NCBI GenBank assembly: GCA_963663605.2 | Contig: CAXXVF010000001.1 | Span: 124,001-188,000 of the forward strand | Direction of reading: 5' to 3' | DNA from: Sporobacter sp963663605 | GTDB taxonomy: Bacteria; Bacillota; Clostridia; Oscillospirales; Oscillospiraceae | Length of the DNA stretch: 64,000 nucleotides | In this document: positions 1 to 9,155 of the stretch, in pieces | Position numbering within the stretch: position 1 is the first letter of the stretch | Layout: every line of letters begins with the position of its first letter | Notes under the pieces: model-generated | What the model was told of the DNA's origin: nothing | What the model saw: only the letters and a program-made list of their open reading frames with translations | Database searches by the model: none | Made by a program: the position numbers and the translations under genes

Positions 1-1
1 A

Positions 2-1681
2 CTCGTTTGGTACATAACGCGAGACATCTTATCGGCGCCGCAGGCGTTCGACGTTTCAAATATCAGCTTATACGCGTGGCTTGCATTTGCCGCAGCGATG
101 GCCGGAGTCATCGTCTATTTCTGTGCGCTGATGAGTTCGCATCTTGCGGCGTTCCGCGTAGAGGTAGGGATGCAAAAAATCGGTATGGAAAAAATCCTGT
201 CCATGCCGCTTGGCTTTTTCGACCGGCATTCAAGCGGGAAAATACGAAAGATCGTAAACGACGGCGCGGGTACGACGCATACGTTTTTAGCGCATCAGCT
301 CCCGGATATGGCGGGCAGTATCGTTTCGCCCGTTATTCTTCTGGCGCTGATTATTGCTGTTGACTGGAGGATGGGGCTTGCTTCTCTCGTCCCGATTGTT
401 ATAGGCTTTTGCACCATGAGCTTCATGATGAGCGCAAAGGGAAAAAGTTTTCAAAAAAATTACTTTGATTCGTTGGAGGAAATGAGCTCGGAATCCGTGG
501 AATATATCCGTGGCATCCCGGTTGTGAAAACATTCGGTCAAAGCATATTTACTTTTAAGCGTTTCTATAACAGCATCATCAGATATAAGGAAATGGTTTA
601 TGCCTATACGCTGCTTTGGCGGAAACCGATGTCGTTTTATACCGTCATCATGCAGTCGGCCGCGTTCTTCTTGATTCCGATGGGTATCTTTTTGACCGGC
701 AGCGGCGGAAATCTTCCCCTTGTGCTTGCCGATTTTGTTTTTTATATCCTTATATCCCCGATTTTCACCGTGCTTTTAATGAGAACGATGTATTTCAGGC
801 AAAACGCCATGATCGCGGAGCAGGCAATCGACAGGCTGGATAACCTTCTGGATTACCCGCAAATGCGCTACAGCGACAAAGCCAAAAACAAAAAGGATTA
901 CAGCCTGGAGTTTAAAAATGTCGTGTTCTCTTATGAGGGCGCCGACAAACGCGCCGTTGATAATATCAGTTTTAAACTAAACGAAGGTGAAACGATCGCG
1001 CTTGTCGGTGCTTCCGGAGGAGGGAAAACGACAATCGCCCGGCTGGCCGCGCGCTTTTGGGACGCGGACGCGGGTGAAGTATTAGTCGGAGACGTTAACG
1101 TTAAAAACATTCCGAAAAAAGAGCTGATGGAAAATATCTCGTTTGTTTTTCAGAATACAAAGCTGTTTAAAGGTTCGTTGCGGGAAAACATCATCTTTGG
1201 GAAAGAGAGCGTTGGGGATGACGAAATAAACAGAGCAATCGATTATTCGCAGTCGAGAGAAATCATCGACAGCCTTACCGACGGGCTCAATACGGTTATA
1301 GGTTCAAAAGGGACTTATCTTTCCGGCGGAGAGCAGCAGAGGATCGCACTCGCCCGGGCGATCGTAAAGAACGCGCCGATCGTGCTTTTGGACGAGGCTA
1401 CGGCCTTCGCGGACCCGGAAAACGAGCATCTGATACAAAAAGCCTTAAAAGAGCTCAGCCGCGGGAAAACAACGCTTATGATTGCGCATCGCCTGACAAG
1501 CGTACAGAATGTCGACAGAATTCTGGTGATTGAAAACGGGAAAATCGCTGAGGAAGGCACCCACGAAAAGCTGTTGGATAAAGGCGGCCTCTACAAAACC
1601 ATGTGGGACGAATACCAAAAATCCGTTGACTGGAAAATATCCGCCAGAGTTCCGGAAAGTAAAGGAGAAAAATATGCTTAA
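2..1681 (+). CDS. ABC half-transporter (permease plus ATPase), 5' end cut by window
   Basis: Exporter-fold ABC half-transporter with an N-terminal membrane domain and a C-terminal nucleotide-binding domain. The frame is open from base 2, so the true start lies outside the window. Walker A is GASGGGKT (near base 1010), the signature is LSGGEQQR, Walker B is IVLLDEAT and the H-loop is IAHR. The D-loop reads AFAD instead of the usual SALD, which I recall from IrtA/IrtB- and YbtP/YbtQ-like siderophore transporters. It overlaps the next gene by 8 bases, so the two products probably form a heterodimer. Import or export of a metal-siderophore is inferred from neighbours, not shown by the sequence. 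Confidence 0.9.
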   Translation, partial: LVWYITRDILSAPQAFDVSNISLYAWLAFAAAMAGVIVYFCALMSSHLAAFRVEVGMQKIGMEKILSMPLGFFDRHSSGKIRKIVNDGAGTTHTFLAHQLPDMAGSIVSPVILLALIIAVDWRMGLASLVPIVIGFCTMSFMMSAKGKSFQKNYFDSLEEMSSESVEYIRGIPVVKTFGQSIFTFKRFYNSIIRYKEMVYAYTLLWRKPMSFYTVIMQSAAFFLIPMGIFLTGSGGNLPLVLADFVFYILISPIFTVLLMRTMYFRQNAMIAEQAIDRLDNLLDYPQMRYSDKAKNKKDYSLEFKNVVFSYEGADKRAVDNISFKLNEGETIALVGASGGGKTTIARLAARFWDADAGEVLVGDVNVKNIPKKELMENISFVFQNTKLFKGSLRENIIFGKESVGDDEINRAIDYSQSREIIDSLTDGLNTVIGSKGTYLSGGEQQRIALARAIVKNAPIVLLDEATAFADPENEHLIQKALKELSRGKTTLMIAHRLTSVQNVDRILVIENGKIAEEGTHEKLLDKGGLYKTMWDEYQKSVDWKISARVPESKGEKYA

Positions 1682-3404
1682 GTATTTTAAAAATAAATAC
1701 GCAATGTCCGACAAGGGCGCAAAAGACCTTTTACGCTCGATCATCTGGACGGTATTAATGGATATCAGCTTCATGGCGCCTGTAATCCTTGGTTTTAAAT
1801 TCTTAGATGAATATTTGCGTTCGCTGTTAAACAATGCCGCCAGCCCGGCAGGCAGTGTGCTTTACTACGTTGTTATGTCCTTGGCGTTATTGCTGGTCAT
1901 GTATATTATTGCATATTTTCAATACGATTCCGCCTACACCAGGATTTACGAGGAAAGCGCCAAAAAAAGGATTAGCCTGGCTGAATCGTTGAGGAAGCTG
2001 CCGCTGGCCTTTTTCGGCAAAAAAGATATCGCTGATTTAAGCTCCACAATTATGGAAGACGCCACGCAGATAGAGCAGCTGTTTTCACACACGGTACCTC
2101 AGATCTATGCGGCGGCCCTGTTGGTCCTCATCATGGGCGTTTTGATGTTTATTTATAACTGGACGCTGGCGCTCGCCGTATTCTGGGTCGTTCCTGTGGC
2201 GGCGCTGGTCTTTTATCTGTCGTCTAAGTATCAGCGTGTTTCGCATACGAAGCTTTATTATGTCAAAAGGGACATCTCGGATAAAATCCAGGAGCAAATC
2301 GATTCAGCCTATGAAATAAAGTCATATAATAGGGAGAAAGCCTTTTCCGACTCTTTGAACAGGGGACTTGACAGCTATGAAAAGTCTCTGATCAAAAGTG
2401 AGCTTTTGATAGGGGCGTTTATCAACTTTTCCTATGTGATTTTGAAGCTTGGGCTTCCGAGCGTCATATTGGCCGGCGCCTATATGCTGTCGACAGGATC
2501 TGTAAGTATCTTTACCTACCTCGCGTTTCTTGTCGTTGCGGCGCGCATCTACAATCCCATAATGGAAGCAATGAACAATCTGGCAGCGCTTATTTATCTC
2601 AATGTGCGGATAAGCCGTATGAAGGAAATGGATGCCATGCCGAGACAGGAGGGGAAATCCGAGTTTCATCCTAAAAATTACGATATCGAGTTCAAGAGCG
2701 TCGATTTCTCTTATCAGGACGACGTGCAGACTCTAAAAAATGTGAGCTTTACGGCTAGACAGGGTGACGTAACCGCGCTTGTGGGCCCATCCGGCGGCGG
2801 AAAAAGCACGGTGGCAAAGCTGTCCGCCCGCTTCTGGGATATAGACAAGGGGCTAATCACGCTGGGCGGAGAAGATATTTCCCGGATCGATCCCGAAACG
2901 CTTCTGAACAGTTATTCGATCGTTTTTCAGGATGTAACGCTTTTTAATTCAAGCGTTATGGAGAACATCCGGCTTGGGAAGAAAGACGCGCCGGTCGAAG
3001 AAGTAATGGAGGCGGCGCGGCTGGCCCAATGCGATGAGTTTGTTCAGAAACTTCCCAACGGATACGACACCCTGATTGGCGAGAACGGCGAGAAACTGTC
3101 CGGCGGCGAACGGCAGCGCATATCCATAGCCAGAGCAATATTAAAGGACGCGCCTATTATCCTGCTGGATGAGGCCACGGCGTCCCTTGACGCGGAGAAT
3201 GAGAGTAAAATCCAAAGCGCGCTCGGCGAGTTGATTAAAAACAAAACCGTTTTGATTATCGCGCATCGCATGAGAACGGTCTCTGGCGCTGATAAAATCG
3301 TTGTGATCAAAGAAGGCGCCGTTGCGGAAACAGGCGCGCCGCTGGAACTGAAAGAAAAGCAGGGCATCTTTGCGTCCATGCTGAAGACACAGTATCAAAA
3401 TTAG
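1674..3404 (+). CDS. ABC half-transporter (permease plus ATPase), partner of the preceding gene
   Basis: Second half-transporter, 576 aa. The start chosen is the ATG preceded by AAAGGAG; a longer reading frame from 1530 has no ribosome-binding site and runs inside the previous gene. Membrane segments occupy about residues 20-290. The ATPase domain has Walker A GPSGGGKST (about 371-379), signature LSGGERQR (about 475), Walker B LLDEATASLD and H-loop IAHR. The 8-base overlap implies translational coupling with the upstream gene. By architecture and by linkage to ferric-type transport and methyltransferase genes it may belong to the YbtP/YbtQ or IrtA/IrtB group; the substrate is unknown. Confidence 0.88.
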   Translation: MLKYFKNKYAMSDKGAKDLLRSIIWTVLMDISFMAPVILGFKFLDEYLRSLLNNAASPAGSVLYYVVMSLALLLVMYIIAYFQYDSAYTRIYEESAKKRISLAESLRKLPLAFFGKKDIADLSSTIMEDATQIEQLFSHTVPQIYAAALLVLIMGVLMFIYNWTLALAVFWVVPVAALVFYLSSKYQRVSHTKLYYVKRDISDKIQEQIDSAYEIKSYNREKAFSDSLNRGLDSYEKSLIKSELLIGAFINFSYVILKLGLPSVILAGAYMLSTGSVSIFTYLAFLVVAARIYNPIMEAMNNLAALIYLNVRISRMKEMDAMPRQEGKSEFHPKNYDIEFKSVDFSYQDDVQTLKNVSFTARQGDVTALVGPSGGGKSTVAKLSARFWDIDKGLITLGGEDISRIDPETLLNSYSIVFQDVTLFNSSVMENIRLGKKDAPVEEVMEAARLAQCDEFVQKLPNGYDTLIGENGEKLSGGERQRISIARAILKDAPIILLDEATASLDAENESKIQSALGELIKNKTVLIIAHRMRTVSGADKIVVIKEGAVAETGAPLELKEKQGIFASMLKTQYQN

Positions 3405-3469
3405 TATTGCCGTGCAGCAATACAGGAGGGTATGACGCGGCGTGTAAAATCGCCCGGCCCGTAGAGTTA

Positions 3470-3498
3470 TTGACGTAATTTTCAAAAAATGATATGAT
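3470..3498 (+). promoter_or_regulatory. Sigma-A-type promoter upstream of the methyltransferase gene
   Basis: TTGACG at 3470-3475, a 17-base spacer and TATGAT at 3493-3498. The predicted transcript start is near 3505, directly before the palindrome at 3507-3522, which places that site ideally for repression. Confidence 0.6.
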
Positions 3499-3537
3499 TG
3501 CTGCTGGTTAGTTAAAACTAACTCGCAGCAATCATAT
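3492..3537. repeat. Nested 46-bp inverted repeat
   Basis: Outer arms of 13 bp (3492-3504 and 3525-3537) match perfectly and enclose the 16-bp palindrome at 3507-3522. Only the two bases between arm and core on each side fail to form perfect pairs. There is no following T tract, so it is not a classical terminator. It overlaps the -10 and start region and could be an extended operator or a leader hairpin. Confidence 0.7.
3507..3522. promoter_or_regulatory. Palindromic operator, copy 1 (metal-regulator-like)
   Basis: GTTAGTTAAAACTAAC is a perfect 7-2-7 palindrome at the predicted transcript start. Near-copies lie at 8925-8940 and 8959-8974 upstream of the divergently read iron-type transport operon. 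The TTAG...CTAA halves resemble DtxR/IdeR boxes; the identity of the regulator is inferred. Confidence 0.65.
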
Positions 3538-3606
3538 ATACTATATACTTTTACTGTAAGAAGGCGGCGCTGTAAGCTCGGCTCTTTAGGATTTAGGGGG
3601 ATCAGG

Positions 3607-4260
3607 ATGGAACAGAAAGTAAAAATTCGGAAATCTTACAAACGGGTCTCTAAGTATTATGATGCGCAGATGACCTGGGCGAAGCTTTACAGCAAAATTG
3701 TTTGGGGCATTCAGGATGCCGACTACGCGCCCAGACTGCTTGAATGGCTGCCGGATTCCTTCAGCGGGGAAATGCTCGACGTACCCATGGGAACCGGCGT
3801 TCTCACCTGTGAAAAATACGCGCGGCTGAAAAAGGCGCGGATCGTCGGCCTCGATTATTCCGGCGACATGATGGAGAACGCCCGCTTGCGCTTTGGCAAG
3901 GCGGATATAAATATTGTAACCTTTTTACAGGGCGACGTAGGCAGCCTGCCATTTGAAGAAGAGCGCTTCGATGCCGTTTTATCCATGAATGGCTTCCATG
4001 CTTTTCCGGACAAGGAAGCCGCTTTTCGTGAAACAAAGCGCGTACTGAATAAAGGCGGCTGTTTTATCGGTTGCTTTTACGTTTCGGGCGAAACGAAACG
4101 TACAGATTTTGTTGTCAGGCGGCTGTACGTTCCTAAGGGCTATTTTACGCCGCCGTTCATGACGAAAGCGGAACTGTCAAGCAAGCTCCGGTCTCTCTAT
4201 GGAGCCTGTGAGCTTTTTACCGTCGGATCGATCGCGTGCTTTAAGTGCGTTAAGCCGTAG
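3607..4260 (+). CDS. Class I SAM-dependent methyltransferase (Methyltransf_11 type)
   Basis: A 217-aa soluble methyltransferase of the UbiE-like class I fold. The SAM-binding motif I is seen as LDVPMGTG (about residues 57-64), followed by an acidic residue in GLDYSGDMM and the post-motif stretch RFDAVLSMNGFHAF. The ATG is preceded by a GGGGG-rich ribosome-binding site. It has its own promoter and palindromic operator and converges on the leftward operon after only 7 bases. The methyl acceptor is not predictable; the context (ABC transporters, ferric-type importer, shared operator) suggests modification of a metal chelator. Confidence 0.85.
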   Translation: MEQKVKIRKSYKRVSKYYDAQMTWAKLYSKIVWGIQDADYAPRLLEWLPDSFSGEMLDVPMGTGVLTCEKYARLKKARIVGLDYSGDMMENARLRFGKADINIVTFLQGDVGSLPFEEERFDAVLSMNGFHAFPDKEAAFRETKRVLNKGGCFIGCFYVSGETKRTDFVVRRLYVPKGYFTPPFMTKAELSSKLRSLYGACELFTVGSIACFKCVKP

Positions 4261-4267
4261 CGGTCTT

Positions 4268-5071
4268 TTATTTGATTTTCAAATATATCATTTTCATCAT
4301 TTTGAACATATCGGAGAAAAGAATTCTGAACTTTGTATCAAATTCCATTTTGGGATTGAGGTTGGTCAGGCTGTAGTATTTTCGGTCCTCAATAACGGTT
4401 ATGCCGGCAGATATTTTTGCTGCAAAAGCTTTGGCGCTGCCAACGGAAAAGAACATTTGAGCGTCCTTGCGGTCCATTTTTTCCATATAGCGCCGGGCGA
4501 TTTTTATTCCCGCCGGAGAGGCTGCGTCGAAAACGAGCCGTACAGAATCAAATTGAGTAAGGTGCCTTATGAAATCGACAATCTGCCTCTCGCTGAAATA
4601 AAAGAATAATCCGGAGGCAATAATCATAACGGGCCTTTGCGCTCCTTTTACCGCATTCATCCATGTATAGTCAAACATTGAATACGGAAGGTAATGGTCG
4701 CGTTCTCCCTCCGGGATATATACGCTTCTTCGTTCCAGGACCTCAGGCAGATCAAGTTCAAACCACAAGGCTTTTCCGTTGTCGTTACGGCAAAATGAAG
4801 TTTCAAGGCCGCAGCCGATATTGACGATTACGCCGTCCGGATGTTCGGATAAAAATGCTCGAATATAGTAATCCGTGTTTTTTGACCGAACGGCGCTCGC
4901 CAGCAGCGTATACTCATTTTGGCCCGGCATTTCTTTTATGTCTTTAGGAAGCTTATCCTCTATGACAAGCGCCGCTTTGTCATAAAGGATGCCGGGATGA
5001 TGCTTCGAGGCATATATGCGTCCGAGCAGCGGGACATACAGGGTTTCCGATACAGCGGTTAAATGAGACAT
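4268..5071 (-). CDS. Leucine carboxyl methyltransferase (LCM/PPM1)-family protein
   Basis: A 267-aa SAM-dependent O-methyltransferase-like protein. The N-terminal helical part is followed by the SAM motif VNIGCGLET (about residues 83-91), and FELDLPEV and the SGLFFYFSE segment are typical of the LCM family (polyketide and small-molecule carboxyl methylation in bacteria). The ATG is preceded by AAAGGAG. It is the last gene of the binding protein-permease-ATPase operon, 12 bases after the ATPase stop. The substrate is unknown; a role in making or modifying a metallophore is an inference. Confidence 0.82.
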   Translation of the reverse strand: MSHLTAVSETLYVPLLGRIYASKHHPGILYDKAALVIEDKLPKDIKEMPGQNEYTLLASAVRSKNTDYYIRAFLSEHPDGVIVNIGCGLETSFCRNDNGKALWFELDLPEVLERRSVYIPEGERDHYLPYSMFDYTWMNAVKGAQRPVMIIASGLFFYFSERQIVDFIRHLTQFDSVRLVFDAASPAGIKIARRYMEKMDRKDAQMFFSVGSAKAFAAKISAGITVIEDRKYYSLTNLNPKMEFDTKFRILFSDMFKMMKMIYLKIK

Positions 5072-5083
5072 AATAGCTCCTTT

Positions 5084-6091
5084 CTACGAAGTCTGACGGC
5101 TGCGCAATACGTGCAGCCTTTTTATATCAAACCGTATGATGTCACCGGCCTTATATTGATCGGAAGCTACATTGATGATAACGCGCGTCTTCTTTAAATG
5201 CACATAAAGGCTGTAGTAGCTTCCTTTATAGACAATTTTTTGGATTTTTCCCGCGTAAGCGCCCGTATCCGAAATACAAATATCTTCCGGACGGACAGAC
5301 AAAAGATCTTCGGGAGCATAGGGACAGGCCTGCATAAACAAACGCCGGCACTCTATCAGGTTGTTTTCACCGACAAAACCCGCTACGAATTCGTTTTCCG
5401 GGAATTTGTAGATGTGTTTCGGACAGCCTTCCTGTACGATGTTCCCGGATTCCATAACAACCATGCGGCTTGCTATTTCAAACGCTTCCTTTTGATCATG
5501 CGTCACATAAATCATTGGGATTTGCAGATCGGCTTTTATTTCCAGAATCAGAGATAGCAGCTGAGCCTTCAACGCGGCGTCGATATTGGCCAGAGGTTCG
5601 TCCAAAAGCATAAGAACGGGATCGGCCGCGATTGCGCGCGCTATGGCGACCCGCTGTTTTTCTCCTCCGCTGAGCCTGGATGGAAAAGCGGTTTTTTTAT
5701 CTTTCAGGCTGACGCGTTCCAGCAATCCGGTGACACGGTCGTATATGTCCTTTTGTCTGTATTTTCGGACCTTCAGCGGGTAAGCCACGTTTTCATAAAC
5801 GCTCATATGCGGCCACAGGGAATAATCCTGAAAAACAAACCCGATCCGGCGCTTTTCGGCAGGCAGGTTCATGCGGCTCAAACTTGAAAAGAACGGCTTC
5901 CCATTATGAATTATTTCGCCTTTGGAAGGCGACAGCAGTCCGGCTATGGCATAAAGCAGCGTACTTTTTCCGCACCCGCTCGGCCCCAGGATTACCAGCA
6001 GGTCGTCTTTGTCGACGCCGAGGCTGAAATTTTTAAGGACCGGATTCCGCCCATATCCAATTGTCAGATCATTCAGTTTCAATATATCCAT
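5084..6091 (-). CDS. Ferric-type ABC transporter ATP-binding protein (FbpC/PotA-like)
   Basis: A 335-aa importer ATPase. Walker A is GPSGCGKST (36-44), the Q-loop lies in FVFQDY (85-90), the signature is LSGGEKQR (140-147) and Walker B is LLLDEP (162-167). A C-terminal OB-fold regulatory part ends the protein, as in FbpC and PotA. The ATG at 6091 is preferred because AAGAGA lies 7 bases upstream; an in-frame TTG at 6097 would sit too close to it. The gene overlaps the permease gene by about 20 bases. It energises uptake through the permease at 6069-7802. Ferric iron is the most likely substrate from the family and the putative metal-responsive operator. Confidence 0.88.
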   Translation of the reverse strand: MDILKLNDLTIGYGRNPVLKNFSLGVDKDDLLVILGPSGCGKSTLLYAIAGLLSPSKGEIIHNGKPFFSSLSRMNLPAEKRRIGFVFQDYSLWPHMSVYENVAYPLKVRKYRQKDIYDRVTGLLERVSLKDKKTAFPSRLSGGEKQRVAIARAIAADPVLMLLDEPLANIDAALKAQLLSLILEIKADLQIPMIYVTHDQKEAFEIASRMVVMESGNIVQEGCPKHIYKFPENEFVAGFVGENNLIECRRLFMQACPYAPEDLLSVRPEDICISDTGAYAGKIQKIVYKGSYYSLYVHLKKTRVIINVASDQYKAGDIIRFDIKRLHVLRSRQTS

Positions 6092-7802
6092 TTGCAAATC
6101 TCTTTTCGCATAGTTTATTTACCAGGACGTTGCCGATGATGCTTATCAGAATTACTATGACCGCGATCGTAGAGGTCATTTCCAACCCGTAGGAATTGGA
6201 TTGGATGGTAAAGAGCAAAACGCCGACCGTCTCGTTGCCTTTTGAGTACAGCAGCAGTGAAATCGGGATTTCCCGAAGCGCGATCAGAAACGAGATGATA
6301 AATCCGGACAGGATGCCTCGGAAGAGCTGAGGCAGATAAAGCCGAAGGATGCGGCGGGCAATCGGTATGCCCAGCGTTCTCGCGGATAGCTCTATAGCCG
6401 GATTGATATTTTCCGACAGGCCTTTTAGCTGTTTGACGATGATCGGTATGAACAGGATCGTATAGGTGAGGATGATGATCCATTTCGTGCCGTAAAGCTT
6501 AAGCGGCGGATTAATCCAGGCGAAGACCGCGCCGACAGCCAGAATGATATTGGGAACAGAGAGCGGCAGGGAGGAGACTGCCATCAGCAGCCGGGACGGT
6601 TTTGTGCGGACATATCTGTAAAAATAAGTGATGACGACGGCAAACACGGTGGCAGCGCCGGCTGAAAGCGTCCCGAAAAATAAACTGTTCGAGAAGGCCC
6701 GTTTCATTAAATCATTTTGAAAAAGCACCAGCAAATAATTGTTTAACGTCATGTTTGAAGCGGTTATATCCAACCCCCACCGCTTCATAAAAGAGGACAA
6801 AACCAGCGTAACAAGCGGGATAATCAAGACGATCACAAAGAATACAGCCGCAGCCGGGTATATAAAGACCGCTTTTTTGCCTAGCGCCAATAATTCCCGA
6901 TTATTAGGCCGAGCGGTTTCGTTCGTGTAAAAGGTATGCCTGTTTATCCATTTTTCCGTAATAATGAAAAACGTGTATGAAATCGCAATAAGCAGTATGG
7001 ATAAAACGCTCAGGGACTGGATATCAAGTTCGGAAATGGCTTTATAAATCCTTGTGGTAAGCACTTCGCTGCCGACCGGCAGCGCCAGCTGTGCTGCGAT
7101 CCCGAAATTGGCCATGGTTCGGCTGAATATCAGCAATCCGGTTGACAAAAAAGACGGTATGACAAGCGGCAGGGAAATGGATCTCAGAACACGAAACGCG
7201 GTGCCGCCCGATATTTTTCCGGCGTCCTCCAGTACGCCGCTGCTTTTCCTGAGCGCGTTGCTGACGCCGAAAAACACAAGCGGATAAAGATGAACCGATA
7301 AGGCCGCGATCACTGCGGTTAATGAATAGGGGTTGAAAGAATACAGAAAATCCGGATCGAAAAGCTCTACGAATCTGTGAAGGTACCCGCCGCGCGACGT
7401 TACCTGTATCCATGAAACGGAGATGATATACGATGGTATGCAAAACTCGAGAAAGACAAAAAAGCGCAGCAGCTTTTTAAATCTGAAATCGGTTTTCTCG
7501 GTAAGAAATGCCAAAGCGCCGCCCATAACGCCGGCGAGTAAAAGCACGCCGAAAGCGACCAGCAGGGTGTTCAGCAGCGCTTTATAGGTGGCGCTCGATG
7601 AAAAAACCTCGGCATAGGCGTTCGTGGTTAGGGCGCCGTTGTAAAAAAAGCTGTTTTTTACAATCGTTATAAGCGGATATCCCGTGAAAAACAGAATTGC
7701 AGCAACAGAAAGAAGCAAAATTGAATTCTGCCCGCTGAATTTCAATTTTGCTCTTTCCATATGCAGTTGTATGGCTGATTTAGCCCTGGAAAATTTGTGC
7801 AT
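6069..7802 (-). CDS. Ferric-type ABC transporter permease (FbpB-like, two fused halves)
   Basis: A 577-aa inner-membrane permease with two homologous halves of about six transmembrane helices each, the FbpB/SfuB layout. The halves meet near residue 290-310, where a basic cytoplasmic stretch precedes a new hydrophobic helix. EAA-loop-like segments are visible (ALRKSSGVLEDAGKISGG and AIELSARTLGIP). The ATG at 7802 overlaps the end of the binding-protein gene by 23 bases; an internal ATG at 7760 is also possible because neither has a clear ribosome-binding site. Confidence 0.87.
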   Translation of the reverse strand: MHKFSRAKSAIQLHMERAKLKFSGQNSILLLSVAAILFFTGYPLITIVKNSFFYNGALTTNAYAEVFSSSATYKALLNTLLVAFGVLLLAGVMGGALAFLTEKTDFRFKKLLRFFVFLEFCIPSYIISVSWIQVTSRGGYLHRFVELFDPDFLYSFNPYSLTAVIAALSVHLYPLVFFGVSNALRKSSGVLEDAGKISGGTAFRVLRSISLPLVIPSFLSTGLLIFSRTMANFGIAAQLALPVGSEVLTTRIYKAISELDIQSLSVLSILLIAISYTFFIITEKWINRHTFYTNETARPNNRELLALGKKAVFIYPAAAVFFVIVLIIPLVTLVLSSFMKRWGLDITASNMTLNNYLLVLFQNDLMKRAFSNSLFFGTLSAGAATVFAVVITYFYRYVRTKPSRLLMAVSSLPLSVPNIILAVGAVFAWINPPLKLYGTKWIIILTYTILFIPIIVKQLKGLSENINPAIELSARTLGIPIARRILRLYLPQLFRGILSGFIISFLIALREIPISLLLYSKGNETVGVLLFTIQSNSYGLEMTSTIAVIVILISIIGNVLVNKLCEKRFANGYIETE

Positions 7803-8901
7803 ACTGTGCTTTCAGTGTATCCTCGTTATCGGACGCAGCGTCCCAGTCAATGTTGATTTTCTCAATGCCGTCCGGCAGATAAGTGTTTTCAATATCGGTT
7901 CTTACGCTGACAAAGCCAAAATTGGTCGTGATGGTCTGTGCCTGCTTTGACAAAAGATAGTTTACCAATTCTTCGGCGAGCTGCTGCTTTTGCTCGCTGC
8001 GGTCCGCGTCATTGATAACCGCCACAGGCCTTCTGATCGCTATGGCGCCCTCTTCAGGCCAGATGTTGGCCACGGGCATTTCATAGCCTTCTTTTTGAGC
8101 CTTATTCTGCAGGCGTATGACCGCGTCATGGGGCGCTATGCCAATATCATATTGTCCCTCAAGTATCAGGGATGGCACTTGCCCGTTTGATTTGCAAAGC
8201 AGCAGACCGTTTGCCTGGAGTCCCTCAAAATATGTAATATCATACAATTGGTATAGGCAGGAGGCGATGCCGAGCGCTGTGGACGACTGGGTCGCGTCGG
8301 CCATGACCAGCCTGGCGGCATACTGCGTATCCAAAAGATCGGCAAAACTGCCCAGCGCTTCGTTTTCTCCGAACACATCGCTGTTATAAATGACGGTTAT
8401 ATAGCGTTCGTTGACATATAAATAATTGTGCCCGGTGTCAAACTCGTCGCTTATGAAGGCGGCGTTCTCTATAGCGGAAAGATCGTACAGCAGACCTTCG
8501 TCATCCAGCTTGTTGTAAATCAGGGGGTCGGAACCCCATACCACGTCGGCCTGGACCTCGCCGGCTTCGTACTCCGTCCACACCTTGCTTCTGACCTCGC
8601 CGCAGCTCATGATCAGGAAATCCGCAACATCGCCCCGGTCTGCTTCAAAGCCTTCCTCCAGCTTCGTTAACATCGCTTCAGGTCCTGAAAGATAGACAAG
8701 GATTTTTCCGTCTGCTTCATTCAGGGCTTCGACGGAACCGGATGGTTCAAGAGCTTCTTCCGTATCGGCGCCCGCGCTTTGCGCCGGCGATATGTCCGCA
8801 GACACATCGTCGGCCGCGTTTTGCGCCGATTCATTCGTAGCCGTACAGCCTGAAAGAAACAGGAACACCAGCAGCATTAAAAACATACTGATTTTTTTCA
8901 T
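7780..8901 (-). CDS. ABC transporter substrate-binding lipoprotein (ferric type)
   Basis: A 373-aa extracellular solute-binding protein and first gene of the leftward operon. The signal peptide ends in the lipobox LSGC, so Cys19 would be lipidated. An acidic linker follows, then a periplasmic-binding fold with KILVYLSG and ADVVWGSDP segments as in AfuA/FbpA-like proteins. The ATG is preceded by GGAGGA. Two near-copies of the GTTAG...CTAAC palindrome lie 24-73 bases upstream, between start codon and promoter. Iron is the likely cargo by family and regulation; other anions cannot be excluded. Confidence 0.87.
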   Translation of the reverse strand: MKKISMFLMLLVFLFLSGCTATNESAQNAADDVSADISPAQSAGADTEEALEPSGSVEALNEADGKILVYLSGPEAMLTKLEEGFEADRGDVADFLIMSCGEVRSKVWTEYEAGEVQADVVWGSDPLIYNKLDDEGLLYDLSAIENAAFISDEFDTGHNYLYVNERYITVIYNSDVFGENEALGSFADLLDTQYAARLVMADATQSSTALGIASCLYQLYDITYFEGLQANGLLLCKSNGQVPSLILEGQYDIGIAPHDAVIRLQNKAQKEGYEMPVANIWPEEGAIAIRRPVAVINDADRSEQKQQLAEELVNYLLSKQAQTITTNFGFVSVRTDIENTYLPDGIEKINIDWDAASDNEDTLKAQYAQIFQG

Positions 8902-8924
8902 TAAGATTCCTCCTTTGCGTTTGG

Positions 8925-8940
8925 GTTAGTTTACTCTAAC
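8925..8940. promoter_or_regulatory. Palindromic operator, copy 2
   Basis: GTTAGTTTACTCTAAC, with the outer five bases of each half perfectly palindromic, 24 bases upstream of the binding-protein start. It matches the site at 3507-3522 at 13 of 16 positions. Confidence 0.55.
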
Positions 8941-8958
8941 ATAGCGGGACAAAAAATG

Positions 8959-8974
8959 GTTAGTTATGACTAAC
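8959..8974. promoter_or_regulatory. Palindromic operator, copy 3
   Basis: GTTAGTTATGACTAAC, a 7-2-7 palindrome with one mismatch. It is centred 34 bases, about three helical turns, from copy 2, so two regulator dimers could bind the same DNA face. Confidence 0.6.
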
Positions 8975-9155
8975 GATGCACAGTTTACCATCTCTTGCGG
9001 CCGCTGTCAATCCCTGCGGAAAATATTTTACAATCGGATGATTGGCGGCGGCCGATCAACTTGCCGGGTTTTCCGGATCGGCGGAAGCTAAGCATTATAG
9101 CGTAAGAAGGTATTTGATTTTAAAACCTTGGGTGATTGTTTAAGCCTATCATATA

